A model generated the notes under the pieces. It saw nothing but the letters and a program-made list of their open reading frames with translations. It had not been told where the DNA came from and did not search any database. Made by a program: the position numbers and the translations under genes. DNA of 64,000 bases. Source: Sphingomonadales bacterium EhC05. GTDB lineage: Bacteria; Pseudomonadota; Alphaproteobacteria; Sphingomonadales; Sphingomonadaceae. How positions within the stretch are numbered: the first letter of the stretch is position 1; the number at the start of each line of letters is the position of its first letter. Positions 9,774-19,035 of the stretch are shown in pieces. The DNA is taken from the NCBI GenBank assembly GCA_001650955.1, contig LXYP01000029.1, positions 62,001 through 126,000 of the forward strand, in the 5' to 3' direction.

Positions 9774-10804
9774 AGGGCGCAGCAATTTCGTTTGCGCCAG
9801 ACGAGATAGCCCATGTCCTCGCCAATGGCGGGGATGACTTGTCCGGCAGATTGAAAGGTGGTGGAGGCGCCAATGGGCGGGCAGGCATAACGGCCCTTTG
9901 TCGCCGGATTGGGATTGGTCGCCTGCAGGCGGTATTGCTGCTTGCGCATGATCGGCATCAAATATTTACCGCAAAGGCCTTTTTTGCCCATGGTTCCCCA
10001 AGAGACCAGTTGGCGGTGTAATTTGAAAGCAAAGCGCGACAGTACCAGACGCGAGGCCTGGACATGGCCGATGCTCGCCGAGACATTGCCATTCATCGGA
10101 TACATTAAACCTTGACAGCCAGCACACCAGAAGAGTTCATCGCGCGGCAGATTGACCGTGGCAGAAACACAGTCCGCGGCGCAGGCAGCCAATGCGAGCG
10201 GATTGGCAAACAGCACCGCTTCTGGATTAATGATCGCGGTAAGTTCACTATCTTGCCAGAGCGGATCGATCTCGGAGATGTACAGGATATCCACGGAGCC
10301 TGCTTCAAGGCAGAGAAAATCAGCAACGATTTCCATCCAGTAGATCAGAGGATAGGCATACCAGTGAACATGCCAGCTGGAATAATATTGGCTCGCCCCG
10401 CCAATTGCCGATGGTCCCGAGATGGAACGATAGCCAATATCAAACCCGGGATCGATCTTGAGCCCGCCAAGATTGACAAAGCACCAAGGCTTCATGCTGA
10501 CATCGGCAAGCCGGACCGGCTCCCAGAACCCCATGGCAATGCCGGGGCGTATTCCGCAAAGACAGACGGGCAGTGTTGGATTTTTGGGATCAGGTCTGCT
10601 CGACGGCCAGATATCAAGGCCGCCAATCGACAGCGGGAAAAGACAGGACCAGCAGATATCGGTGATTGGATTGACAAATTTACCAGTGCAGCGGCCCGGT
10701 CCGGCATCGGCGCGGGCTGGCGCTGAGACAAGCAGGCTGATTGCTAGCAGACACAATAGCAATGCGGGTTTTATTGCGTAAAATTTAGAAAAGGCTTTTG
10801 TCAT
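9770..10804 (-). CDS. traU: conjugal transfer pilus assembly protein TraU
   Basis: 344 aa: a signal peptide (cleavage after APARA) and then the diagnostic start of mature TraU, a CTGKFVNPITDICWSCLFP block. Many cysteines follow, including SLEAGSVD and CAADCVS regions and a CAGCQG motif near residue 230. TraU is periplasmic and is needed mainly for DNA transfer rather than for pilus elongation. The length matches F TraU (about 330 aa). It overlaps traW and trbC by 4 bp. Confidence 0.94.
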   Translation of the reverse strand: MTKAFSKFYAIKPALLLCLLAISLLVSAPARADAGPGRCTGKFVNPITDICWSCLFPLSIGGLDIWPSSRPDPKNPTLPVCLCGIRPGIAMGFWEPVRLADVSMKPWCFVNLGGLKIDPGFDIGYRSISGPSAIGGASQYYSSWHVHWYAYPLIYWMEIVADFLCLEAGSVDILYISEIDPLWQDSELTAIINPEAVLFANPLALAACAADCVSATVNLPRDELFWCAGCQGLMYPMNGNVSASIGHVQASRLVLSRFAFKLHRQLVSWGTMGKKGLCGKYLMPIMRKQQYRLQATNPNPATKGRYACPPIGASTTFQSAGQVIPAIGEDMGYLVWRKRNCCAL

Positions 10805-11436
10805 TGGGTTCGCCCCCGCTGTTTGGGCAGCGCGAATTCACGTATGCGCAGCATCCGGCCCTGTTGATCGACCATTGCTGGTAGTGCTTTAATGTCGAAA
10901 TGCGCGGTCAGCTTCCCGCCTTGATCAAAATAGAAACGTCGTTGCCGCGCTTTCATAAGTTTAAGCGGCGCGCCGTTTGTCAAAATGAGTTTTGCTGTTT
11001 TTGGTTTTTGCGCAAAAGCCCATTCGAGCTGGGCTGGATCATCGCCATCGAGGAAAATCAATGCCGCGCGGAGCGGAACCGTATCGAGCGGATTGACCTT
11101 GGTGCCTTTGGACCAGATTCTGCGCCCATCATGATCCAATATATCGGCCTGCAATGTGATGGCCGGATCAAACAGGCGCGTGGTTGTTTCATTTGCTCGC
11201 GTCAGTCCTGCGACGGATTTAGGCCGGTTGACCCGCGCGATGGTGCGCGCTTTGAGTTTCTGGTTCAGCCGGTCAATGTCACCATTCTTGTCCATGGCTT
11301 GAAGACGCGACTGGATTTGCTCGAGTAAATCCTGTTCGATAATCGGGAAATGTGTACCCTGCTGGCCATAGTCACGCGCCAAGGATGGAGAAGACAGAAA
11401 GACTGTGATGAGGAGGGGCAAATAGCGAATGTTCAC
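10801..11436 (-). CDS. traW: type-F conjugative transfer protein TraW
   Basis: The start is the GTG at 11436. It has GGGAGG about 8 bases upstream and overlaps the stop of the preceding peptidase gene as GTGA. A longer ATG-initiated frame would run 13 codons further without such a site. The 211-aa protein has a signal peptide (cleavage after SLA-RD). A mature region begins YGQQGTHFPIIEQDLLEQI, the typical N-terminus of TraW, and a conserved NPLDTVPLRAALIFLDGDD block follows. TraW is a periplasmic assembly protein that works with TrbC; in F and related systems the two can even be fused. Confidence 0.9.
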   Translation of the reverse strand: MNIRYLPLLITVFLSSPSLARDYGQQGTHFPIIEQDLLEQIQSRLQAMDKNGDIDRLNQKLKARTIARVNRPKSVAGLTRANETTTRLFDPAITLQADILDHDGRRIWSKGTKVNPLDTVPLRAALIFLDGDDPAQLEWAFAQKPKTAKLILTNGAPLKLMKARQRRFYFDQGGKLTAHFDIKALPAMVDQQGRMLRIREFALPKQRGRTQ

Positions 11437-11963
11437 AATATTGCCCTCCCGGTGCCAATAATCCGGGGCGCGCAAATGAATCCAATCTCGCCATAGCGGC
11501 TATCAAAGCCGTGTCTGTGGGACGTCCCAACAAAATAGCAGCCGCTCGGAATGATGCCTTCAGGGCCTTTGGTTAGCGCGGCCCCTTTGCGGGTTTTGGG
11601 TTTGGTTCGCGCCGTAAGTTTGTCGTTGATGAAAACATTTATGCCGTCATGGCGAACCAGATCACCGGGCATGCCCAATATTCGTTTGCCGAAGATTTGC
11701 GGTTTCTCGCCAAAGTGGTTGGTGAGCAGTTCTGAACGCGGCGGTTCGAAAAATATCAATACGCCGCGAGAAGGGGTGAAATTCTTGTCGAGCCAGAATG
11801 CCCAGTTGGGTAGGCTGGGTGAAGCGTTGATGAGCAGCGCATGATTGTCGCTAAATTTAGCAAGTGGTGAAAAGAGCAATGGAAGCGCCAGAACCATGCT
11901 TAAGAGAAGCGGTCGTTTCAGCCGCGCAGCGAGTCTCATCGCCCAAGTTTTGCGCCCGGTCAT
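11433..11963 (-). CDS. conjugative transfer signal peptidase, S26 family (TraF-type)
   Basis: 176 aa with one N-terminal membrane segment (residues 18-34) and an S26 peptidase domain. The probable catalytic Ser lies in NASPSLPNW (Ser50, followed by x-Pro). The Lys lies in FGKRILGMPGD (Lys93). These are the Ser/Lys dyad contexts of RP4-TraF-like peptidases. A periplasmic enzyme here most likely processes the pilin or other tra precursors. F-plasmid tra lacks this gene, but many F-type clusters in alphaproteobacteria carry it between trbI and traW. Four-nt overlaps exist on both sides. Confidence 0.9.
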   Translation of the reverse strand: MTGRKTWAMRLAARLKRPLLLSMVLALPLLFSPLAKFSDNHALLINASPSLPNWAFWLDKNFTPSRGVLIFFEPPRSELLTNHFGEKPQIFGKRILGMPGDLVRHDGINVFINDKLTARTKPKTRKGAALTKGPEGIIPSGCYFVGTSHRHGFDSRYGEIGFICAPRIIGTGRAIL

Positions 11964-12355
11964 TGCTCGTCTTCCGCCTTTGAGCCGTTTTCCAGCATGC
12001 TAATGAACGAGCGGACTTCGGGGGTAATATCGCGCGTATCATTGGAAAGTACGGCATCCGACATGAGTATAGTCTTGCCGTTCCTGCTAGCTATCGCGAG
12101 GCTCGCTTCGGTCGCACCAAGATAGCGCGCAATGGCTTTTTTTGTCTCGTCCGGATCGGCGCCGCTGCGCGCCTGCGCGTCAACAAACTCACGCATCAGG
12201 CCGGTCATATCGACTTGAACAATTTCCTGGCTCTCAAGTTCCCAAATTTTATCGGTCGCCCAGACGATCCAGAACATCGGAATAACGAAGGCCAGAAAAA
12301 ATCCAATCACCTCCGTGCCAGGCCAACAATATTCAAATTTTTCAGGAAGTTTCAT
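11960..12355 (-). CDS. trbI: type-F conjugative transfer protein TrbI
   Basis: 131 aa with one transmembrane helix at residues 16-36 and a short cytoplasmic N-terminus. The periplasmic part contains VDMTGLMREFVDAQ and a helical C-terminus, matching the TrbI_Ftype family. In F, TrbI influences pilus outgrowth and retraction; it is inner-membrane located. The place between traC and traW is the usual one. It overlaps both neighbours by 4 bp. Confidence 0.85.
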   Translation of the reverse strand: MKLPEKFEYCWPGTEVIGFFLAFVIPMFWIVWATDKIWELESQEIVQVDMTGLMREFVDAQARSGADPDETKKAIARYLGATEASLAIASRNGKTILMSDAVLSNDTRDITPEVRSFISMLENGSKAEDEQ

Positions 12356-12753
12356 TTTGCTTTCTCCCGGCTATGCGCCTGCATCAGGTTGGACAGGAAT
12401 TGCGGCATGCGGATTGCTGTCACGAGCGCAGCGGCAGCAGCGAACATGAATTTGAGATCATGCGAAAAGACCAGGCGGCGTGCTCCGTCCGCTTCGAGAT
12501 AGCGGCTGCTCATATTGTCCAGATGTGTGAACAGTCCGAGCAAATCCCAGCCTGATATCGCCAGAAAGAAAAACAGTGGAAGGCCAAGCGCAATCAACAC
12601 GGAGCTGATCGCGAACAACGATGCTTCTAGCATGATGTGGCAAGTGGTTTGAAAAAACTGCTTTAATGGAAATGGCGCGTCTTTGCAGCGCCGGTCCTTG
12701 CTTGTCCCAAGCGCGAGATAAGAATCAAACAGCGTATCGCTCTTGTCAGGCAT
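12352..12753 (-). CDS. unknown membrane protein encoded between traC and trbI, 133 aa
   Basis: The start is the ATG at 12753, inside the last codons of traC (8-bp overlap); a longer frame upstream only reads traC in another frame. A polar N-terminus carries a short Cys-containing stretch (KDRRCKDAPF). Hydrophobic segments follow at about 38-65 and 98-117, so two spans are likely. The C-terminus ends in a basic SREKAK tail. The position between traC and trbI is not occupied by a standard F-type gene in most reference clusters. I do not recognise a family. Tight coupling to both neighbours suggests a role in pilus assembly. Confidence 0.8.
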   Translation of the reverse strand: MPDKSDTLFDSYLALGTSKDRRCKDAPFPLKQFFQTTCHIMLEASLFAISSVLIALGLPLFFFLAISGWDLLGLFTHLDNMSSRYLEADGARRLVFSHDLKFMFAAAAALVTAIRMPQFLSNLMQAHSREKAK

Positions 12754-15316
12754 CGTGCTTGCCCTTCCGATTGTCGGCGTCAATGCCCGACACGCGGGCA
12801 ATCGCCTGCGCCAATGTGGCGCCCGCTTTCTGCTCGGCCTCAATCGCCGCATAAACATCGGGGGACGACGAATAGATGCAGGCGGAATAGGGATCGAGAA
12901 CTAGCCGCCCGACTGCTTCGCTGTCCGGGCCTTTGATAAAGACCTCGCTATATTCCTCGCCCGATCGTTTCAAACTGCGGATCAGCGTCTCGGTGCGATC
13001 ATCCATGTCGAGGCGATCGTTTTTGCGGAAGTCGGCAATGGTTTCCGGTTTTTGCTGGAGCACCAACATCCAATCGCTATTTTCCAGCGCTGCGGTTGCG
13101 CCGTCTGATTTATAATAATCATTGAGTGACTGCGTGGCTGTTGCCAGCGCTCCGCCATATTTACGCGCAGTACGCGCATAGGTTTCGACAAACTCACCCA
13201 TCGAGCCGCCTCGCAGCATCGACCAAGCTTCATCGATCAGCAGCAGTTTCTTTGTGCTGCGCGGTGTCCGGGTCATCGCTTGGCCGGTCATGAACATGAT
13301 CGCGCAAAGAATGACCGATCTCAGCTCCTCGCGCGTCGCCAGATCAGACATTTCAAATACGGTAAAATCATCATCAAGGGCGATTGTTGCTTGGCCCTCG
13401 AAAAAGCCGCCATAGCTTCCGCCTTTCATATAAGGCGCGATGGCAACCGCGAGATCATCGGCGACAGGATTGGAAATCTGCGAGAATGCGGCGGACACAT
13501 CATTGACCGTTCCTCCGCTGCCGAGATTTTCCCAAACAGTAGTCACCGCCTGATCAATGAGACCCCGTTCGGTATCGGTCAGCCGGTCGCTGTGGCGCGC
13601 CATCTGTCCAACAATCGCCTTGATCATCGCAATGCAGTCGAGCTTATAATCATCGTCGCCGGTTGCGCGCGCATCGTCAATCATCGAAAAAGGATTGAGC
13701 GAGAAACCGGATTTGAGGGTAAACTCTACAAAGCGCCCGCCTTGCAATTTAACCGAATGCTCGAACGAGCGCCCGTCATCAATCACGACAACTTTCGCCC
13801 CCGCGCCGCGTAGGCTCGCGCACATCTCCTGGAGCAGCACCGATTTACCTGACCCTGACTTACCGCAGATCGCGACATTATGATTGCCAGCATCATTTTC
13901 AAACGGCGACCAGTAGAACGGTTGCCCGCGCCTGCCGACCAGCAGCAGATGCGGCAGCACTCCGCCCAGAAATTCGCCTTGCATCGGCGCAATATGGGCC
14001 GCGCTGGTTGAAAGCATGGTTTTGAGGCGTTTTAAACGTTTAAGATCATTTGCAAGACCATCAGCCAACGTCAGCGGCATGGCGGCAATAAGCCCGTGAA
14101 TTTGCAGAAACCGCTCATCGGCCAAATCCCAACCGGCAGCTTTATAGATCGCCTTGATTGATCGTTCGTGAGCATCGCCGAGACCGAGCGGTGAATAGCT
14201 GGTTACGCCATAGAACAATTGCACCAGTCTTTTGCCAGCTTGCAATTCTGCCTGAACATGGCTCCATTCGGCAGATTGCTGGGCTAGTTTGGGCAGAAAA
14301 CGTGCACTTTTGGATTCCGACAGGCTGGTTGTGCGCATGAATTTGAAACCGGCTTTGGCCTCGGAGTTTTCACGAGTAGGGTAAACGAGACAGAGCATGG
14401 TGGCAGCCGGGCAGGGGAAGCGCAATTTGTCGGTAAACATGTCGCCGATAAGCCGTGCGCATTCCCAAGGCGCCCAGCGTTCCGGCATTTGGCGGATTCC
14501 AAAATGACGAACATCAAAGGCGTCGGGATAGATCGCGCCGATCTCGGGCGTACCATCGGCATCCCGTCCGGTTTCCCGGAAGCGTTCTGTCCGCAAGATC
14601 ATCCGGTCATCTTCGACCTCGAGCTCAATATCACGGCGAATGGCCTGGCTCGCGATGTCATCAAGCTGGTTATATTCGACTGCATCTTCGCGCGATGCGG
14701 TCGTCGGGGAGGTTAGATCGTCAATTAATGCAATAAGCTCGCCCGGCTCCACCTCCTGGCTTTCGATGCCAAGCGAGGCGAGCATGCCGATCAGTCCTTC
14801 GCGGCACTGGGTGAGTTCATGGTCATCCACGTTGGCTGATGCTGGAACGCCAAGCGACAGCACAAGATTATGGCAGCGTGCATGAAAGGGCGCATGGGCA
14901 GACCCGCTTTCCCAGACCAGATCATACAGGCGTTTCGAGCGGCTGCGCGCCATGGCTTCATAAATTCCGCCTTGTTTGTAGCGGGTCGCAAACCACGGCG
15001 CCACCACACGGCCAATGCGCGGGCTGGCAAAATGCAATATCTGCAGACACGCGCCTTCAGGCATGCCTTCGGAGAAGAATTGACCTAAAATTTCACCGGT
15101 GCGTTCATCGGCGCCAATCAGCGGGGCGGCGGACAGGATGAACCCTTTGGAACGCGCATTGCGGTATAAACGCGGACCCGGATCAAAGACCCGGTAGGGC
15201 AGCCAGTCGGACAGCATATCAAGGGTAAGCGAAGGCCGTCCATGGTCCGGCGCGCTAGCATCACCAAATAACCCGGAGAGCAATTGATCGCGCGCCGATG
15301 CGAAGGAAAAGTTCAT
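12746..15316 (-). CDS. traC: type IV secretion ATPase TraC (VirB4 family)
   Basis: 856 aa, the usual TraC length. The N-terminal half (to about residue 430) is the TraC_F domain. The C-terminal half is a P-loop ATPase with Walker A CGKSGSGKSVLLQ near residue 486 and Walker B KLLLIDEAW near residue 692. A conserved ATQSLND motif lies beyond it. TraC is a cytoplasmic or membrane-associated ATPase that drives pilin assembly. It starts with ATG four bases into the traV stop. No membrane helix is evident, as expected for TraC. Confidence 0.96.
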   Translation of the reverse strand: MNFSFASARDQLLSGLFGDASAPDHGRPSLTLDMLSDWLPYRVFDPGPRLYRNARSKGFILSAAPLIGADERTGEILGQFFSEGMPEGACLQILHFASPRIGRVVAPWFATRYKQGGIYEAMARSRSKRLYDLVWESGSAHAPFHARCHNLVLSLGVPASANVDDHELTQCREGLIGMLASLGIESQEVEPGELIALIDDLTSPTTASREDAVEYNQLDDIASQAIRRDIELEVEDDRMILRTERFRETGRDADGTPEIGAIYPDAFDVRHFGIRQMPERWAPWECARLIGDMFTDKLRFPCPAATMLCLVYPTRENSEAKAGFKFMRTTSLSESKSARFLPKLAQQSAEWSHVQAELQAGKRLVQLFYGVTSYSPLGLGDAHERSIKAIYKAAGWDLADERFLQIHGLIAAMPLTLADGLANDLKRLKRLKTMLSTSAAHIAPMQGEFLGGVLPHLLLVGRRGQPFYWSPFENDAGNHNVAICGKSGSGKSVLLQEMCASLRGAGAKVVVIDDGRSFEHSVKLQGGRFVEFTLKSGFSLNPFSMIDDARATGDDDYKLDCIAMIKAIVGQMARHSDRLTDTERGLIDQAVTTVWENLGSGGTVNDVSAAFSQISNPVADDLAVAIAPYMKGGSYGGFFEGQATIALDDDFTVFEMSDLATREELRSVILCAIMFMTGQAMTRTPRSTKKLLLIDEAWSMLRGGSMGEFVETYARTARKYGGALATATQSLNDYYKSDGATAALENSDWMLVLQQKPETIADFRKNDRLDMDDRTETLIRSLKRSGEEYSEVFIKGPDSEAVGRLVLDPYSACIYSSSPDVYAAIEAEQKAGATLAQAIARVSGIDADNRKGKHDA

Positions 15317-16029
15317 CGGGATTGCTCCGCGCGAACGCGTTTTTTAGCCGCTTCGATGGCTTCAACTGTTGGCAAGCCAGCTTGCCTCTTGGTTGATCCA
15401 GTTGATAGGTGAGGAGTTCGCTCATGCCAGGGAGGAAACATGTCGAACCCCTCGATTGCCGGCTGCTTTAAACCGGCAATAGCCTCGCGCACCGTCAAGG
15501 GGTTTACGGCGCGGTTTGGCAAAGAAAAGGAATTTAAATCAAAAGCTTCATGATCAGAGTTATGATCAAATGGTACATTTGTTCCGCCCAGATCATCGGC
15601 AATATTTGGATAGTTTGTTTCTGGCGTTTTGGCGGGCTTTCTCGAAGCGCGCCCAATGCGCCGGGCGATGGCTTTAACGCTGTCATCATTCGCTAATGCA
15701 GCCGTCCAGTCAGGGCTTTGCGCCACGACATGGACGGTGCGTGCTTCGTGTAAATTGCCATCACCATCAACAAAACCCGGGAATATTATTTTGAGCAACT
15801 GCTCTCCGGTTCGCGCTGTTTCCGCCGCTGCAATTGAACGGCGTCTTCCGGATGGGTTTTCTGCGTCAAGCAGAGCTTCGCTTGCTTGCTCATCGATGAC
15901 GGCCGTTGGCGCGCAGCTACCGCTGGGTGCTTTGCAGTCAAAGCTGCCGCTCACATTGGTTCCTAGGCTCGCGCAGGCAGATAGTGCAGAGACGCAGCTG
16001 GCGAGTTTCAAGGCGCGATAGATTTTCAT
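15313..16029 (-). CDS. traV: type IV conjugative transfer lipoprotein TraV
   Basis: 238 aa with a lipoprotein signal: lipobox LSAC with the modified Cys at residue 19. Just behind it is a GSFDCKAPSGSCAPT block with two cysteines, characteristic of TraV, the VirB7-like outer-membrane core component that binds TraK and TraB. The rest is low in secondary-structure cues and Pro/Asn rich. It ends with a basic tail. It overlaps traC by 4 bp and follows the dsbC-like gene by 2 bp. Confidence 0.9.
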   Translation of the reverse strand: MKIYRALKLASCVSALSACASLGTNVSGSFDCKAPSGSCAPTAVIDEQASEALLDAENPSGRRRSIAAAETARTGEQLLKIIFPGFVDGDGNLHEARTVHVVAQSPDWTAALANDDSVKAIARRIGRASRKPAKTPETNYPNIADDLGGTNVPFDHNSDHEAFDLNSFSLPNRAVNPLTVREAIAGLKQPAIEGFDMFPPWHERTPHLSTGSTKRQAGLPTVEAIEAAKKRVRAEQSR

Positions 16030-16031
16030 GA

Positions 16032-16895
16032 TTACCGCGCCTCTTTGGTTTTTGGGTTTGCAAAGGCGCGAATCTGAGCAGCTTGACGAAATCCCTCAAC
16101 CACTGCGCCATCACTTGCGCGCACGATCACCGGGGTTCCTGAAAATCCGTGTTTCTTGGCAAAGGCCTCATTGGCATCAAGACTTTTGGTGTCGCAGCTT
16201 TTGGAAGATTCTAACTTCGCGCCCGAATAGGCTTTGTGCAGCGCGGCAGACGGATCATCCGCGCACAGCACTTGTTCAGCCAATTTTCGGCTGCTTGCGC
16301 CAAAAATCGAAATCGGCCGCTCTTCGACATGAACGCCGGCTTTTTTAAGCTCCCCGGTAAGCCGCTTGCAGTAACCGCAGGCAAAATCGGAAAAGACTAT
16401 GAGTTTGGGCCCGGATTTATTACCCCAATGGACCGCGCCTTGTTTTGGTAGCTCGCTAACCGGCACTTTGGCTTGTGTTCGATTGCCCGATTGGCTTTCT
16501 TTGGGCTGCTCACGTTTGGCATTCGCGACAAGCAAATCCGGATTAAGTTCGAGCAGCTTGGCGGCTGTCAGGTCGGCGCGGCTCTCCATATCATAGAGCC
16601 GCCCGACGAAAAGATAGCGCGCGCGTTCATCAATATAGAATAATGTCTTTTCCGACACGACTTCGCACAGACCGCCAAAGCCTTTGCAATTGAGGCTGGT
16701 GATCGGTGTTTTGGGAAGGCGCAGCTCGATAGCCGTGCGGACATCCTGGAGCAGACCCGCGGCATTGGCCGGAACCGAGATGAAGCTTGCAGCAACAAGG
16801 CCTGAAACGATCCCGCCACTGGCGACGGCTAGCGTTATGGCAGCGGCACGGGATTTAAGGCTAGTCACCTCGGTTTTGAAATTGGAAAAGTTCAC
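16032..16895 (-). CDS. DsbC-family protein-disulfide isomerase of the tra operon
   Basis: 287 aa with a long signal peptide (cleavage near PANA, residue 45). An N-terminal dimerisation-type domain holds one Cys pair (Cys70 and Cys77). The thioredoxin-fold domain has the active-site CGYC at 173-176 in FSDFACGYCKRL and the cis-Pro region FSGTPVIV. This is the DsbC/DsbG arrangement. As a periplasmic isomerase inside the tra operon it is expected to fold the Cys-rich TraN, TraU and TraH. A central low-complexity linker (about 125-150) is longer than in E. coli DsbC. Confidence 0.92.
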   Translation of the reverse strand: MNFSNFKTEVTSLKSRAAAITLAVASGGIVSGLVAASFISVPANAAGLLQDVRTAIELRLPKTPITSLNCKGFGGLCEVVSEKTLFYIDERARYLFVGRLYDMESRADLTAAKLLELNPDLLVANAKREQPKESQSGNRTQAKVPVSELPKQGAVHWGNKSGPKLIVFSDFACGYCKRLTGELKKAGVHVEERPISIFGASSRKLAEQVLCADDPSAALHKAYSGAKLESSKSCDTKSLDANEAFAKKHGFSGTPVIVRASDGAVVEGFRQAAQIRAFANPKTKEAR

Positions 16896-18214
16896 TTTTT
16901 GCTCCTTCGTACATGAACGCCGTCGAGAAAGACGATCTCGACATCGATGCCGGTTGGCATCTCGACGACAGGTTGATATTGTTCGGCTCGTTCGATGAGA
17001 TATTTGGATACGGTGTCGGCGGCATCTCCTGCGCCTTGGCCCAGACCGCCGGTCAATATGTCGGCGCCCGAGAGGCTATCGCGTTTCCCGTCCGCGCCGA
17101 TCTGGCCGGTAAATAGGCCATTTGCATTGGCGGAAAAGCCGCGCCCAAACCCGCCGACGATGCCGGCAAGCAGCGCCTGACTGACCAGATTGCCTTCGCG
17201 GCTGACCACGCGCCCGCGCACGCCGGATTTACCGGCAAAGCTTAAAAATCCTTTGACCTCGCTCACCGCAACCCGCCCGGCGGGCTGGGCGCAGGTCATG
17301 CGGGCAAGTTTTACATAGACTTTTTCAGCCGAAAGATCGCCGCGCGCTGCGCCATTGACGACGCAGCCGGTAATATTGGTGGTCAGCAGCCTGCCGTTTT
17401 TAACTACTGACCGCGCAGGGCCGGTGATTCTGAGTACCACTGGAAGTGGATCGCTTTGGCTCGCCACCCCGACCGAGGCATCAACGCCGACGATAACTCT
17501 GGCGGGCGCATAGCTGTTGGGCGGCAGATAGTCGGGGCTGTCTTCAAGCAGCAGCGTTGAGGTATCGGATTTGGACGTGCTCGTTTTTTTGCCTGCCGCG
17601 CTGCTATTGCCAAAGTTCAGGACCTTGACGGCTCCGGGCGCAGGTGCGTCTGTTGCCGTGCCATCCGGATTACCAAGAGAGCCTGCCTGGCGGTCATAAT
17701 CGCCAGCTTGCGGGCCATAAGCAGGTAGCGTGGTAGATGGAGGCGGCGTGTTCGCCGCTTCGGTAAGCTGACCTTTTAGCGCAGCATTTTCGGCCGATAT
17801 GGCGTCAATGGCAACCTGGCCATCGGCGCGCATCTGGATGTTTTCCTGGCGCAGGGCTTCCAGTTCTTCCCTGATCTCGCCTTGCGGTATCAGCTGGTCT
17901 CTGAGTTCTTTTTGATCCTTAACAACCGCGTTGAGGCGGTTGCCATAGGTGCCGACAAATTCTTTCTGGCTCAAATTGCGGTTAACAAGGCTGGTTGCAT
18001 CGAAAGTGACCGGGCCATCGCCATTGTCAGCGTCGTTGTCATCATCGCCCAAAAACATAAAGGCGCTGCCGCCAAGCAGCACCGCGCTGCCCAAGCCGAT
18101 TAGAAGCAGTTTTTGGCGTTTTTTGATCTGTTGGTTGATGTCGCCGTGCGCGTTACCATGTGCGGTTTCAGCATCTTTAGAAGATGTTTCAGAAGCTTGT
18201 TTTTCTTCGCTCAT
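16892..18214 (-). CDS. traB: type IV conjugative transfer protein TraB (VirB10-like)
   Basis: 440 aa. A cytoplasmic N-terminus precedes one membrane helix at about residues 34-54. A coiled-coil region (90-150) and a Pro/Gly-rich linker follow. The C-terminal beta-rich VirB10/TraB domain starts near residue 240 and contains IVGVDASVGVAS and TGCVVNGAARGDLSAEKVYV. It bridges inner and outer membranes as the scaffold of the secretion core with TraK and TraV. The C-terminus ends VHVRRSKK. It overlaps traK and the dsbC-like gene by 4 bp. Confidence 0.94.
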   Translation of the reverse strand: MSEEKQASETSSKDAETAHGNAHGDINQQIKKRQKLLLIGLGSAVLLGGSAFMFLGDDDNDADNGDGPVTFDATSLVNRNLSQKEFVGTYGNRLNAVVKDQKELRDQLIPQGEIREELEALRQENIQMRADGQVAIDAISAENAALKGQLTEAANTPPPSTTLPAYGPQAGDYDRQAGSLGNPDGTATDAPAPGAVKVLNFGNSSAAGKKTSTSKSDTSTLLLEDSPDYLPPNSYAPARVIVGVDASVGVASQSDPLPVVLRITGPARSVVKNGRLLTTNITGCVVNGAARGDLSAEKVYVKLARMTCAQPAGRVAVSEVKGFLSFAGKSGVRGRVVSREGNLVSQALLAGIVGGFGRGFSANANGLFTGQIGADGKRDSLSGADILTGGLGQGAGDAADTVSKYLIERAEQYQPVVEMPTGIDVEIVFLDGVHVRRSKK

Positions 18215-19035
18215 TGCTCCGTTCCCCGGTTTGATTTGACGAGGAAGGCGGTGGTGATTGCGCCAGGTTCAAGGCTATCTGCTGCGATTGCAACCGCGCG
18301 CGCAGATTTGGGCGCAAGATCATGTTCATCGATTTGCAGGGTGTTTTTGCCCCGATTGCGCAACGTGAGCTGCTGCCCGGTAAACAGCCCGCCGCGATAT
18401 TCTGCAATCAGTTGAACTTCGATATCGCCGACCTTTACCGGACGTCCCATCATCTGGCGGATGCGGTAACCGGGAAGCGCGCTATCGCTCGCCATCGCCT
18501 TGATCAGGCCAATGATTACTTCATCGCCGTTTGAGCCGGCTTCGGTGATTTCATCGCTATCGCTGCCGAGCGCCGGATTGGTAATAAACAGCTGATGGGC
18601 TTCAACCGGCTCGGTCTGGCAGGCGAATTTGTAGACAAAGCCTTCCTTGCTGGTGGCAAAGAAGCTGAGAGAATTGGCGGCAAAGCTGGGGGGCACGGAA
18701 ATATAGATATCGCCGCGCAGCGGTTCATGTGTCACGCCAAAATCATTATAAGGATAGCCGGTTGCGATTTTGGAGACGCTGGAAAATGCGTCGCCGATGA
18801 GAGAGATACGCGTGAGTTCATCGCGCGAGAGCTTGCAATCAATCCGCGCGCCATCGGCTGCCTCGACAAATTGATCGGCATGGGCAGGGGTGGCGGACAG
18901 ACAAAAGCTGAGCGCAACGAGAGCCCCTCCTAGAGACTTAAAGCCGGTATCAGGTTTGCGCGTTACGCCTAGGCTCAAGCTGGCAAAGCCGGTGCCAAGC
19001 AGGCAAGCGGGCGTGATAGATGACAAAAACGTCAT
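18211..19035 (-). CDS. traK: type-F conjugative transfer secretin TraK (VirB9-like)
   Basis: 274 aa. The mature protein is beta-rich and starts ADQFVEAADGARIDCKLS, with later YPYNDFGV and GDIYISVPP blocks typical of TraK, the outer-membrane core component related to VirB9. The precursor has an unusually long leader. A signal-like hydrophobic stretch (about 36-52, cleavage after AHA) is preceded by another hydrophobic stretch. The real start may therefore lie further in, but the ATG at 19035 makes the usual ATGA overlap with traE and is kept. Confidence 0.9.
   Translation of the reverse strand: MTFLSSITPACLLGTGFASLSLGVTRKPDTGFKSLGGALVALSFCLSATPAHADQFVEAADGARIDCKLSRDELTRISLIGDAFSSVSKIATGYPYNDFGVTHEPLRGDIYISVPPSFAANSLSFFATSKEGFVYKFACQTEPVEAHQLFITNPALGSDSDEITEAGSNGDEVIIGLIKAMASDSALPGYRIRQMMGRPVKVGDIEVQLIAEYRGGLFTGQQLTLRNRGKNTLQIDEHDLAPKSARAVAIAADSLEPGAITTAFLVKSNRGTEQ

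Noticed and set aside
10112-10726. A 204-codon plus-strand frame opposite traU
   Set aside because: Antisense shadow of a conserved Cys-rich gene; no protein-like motifs.
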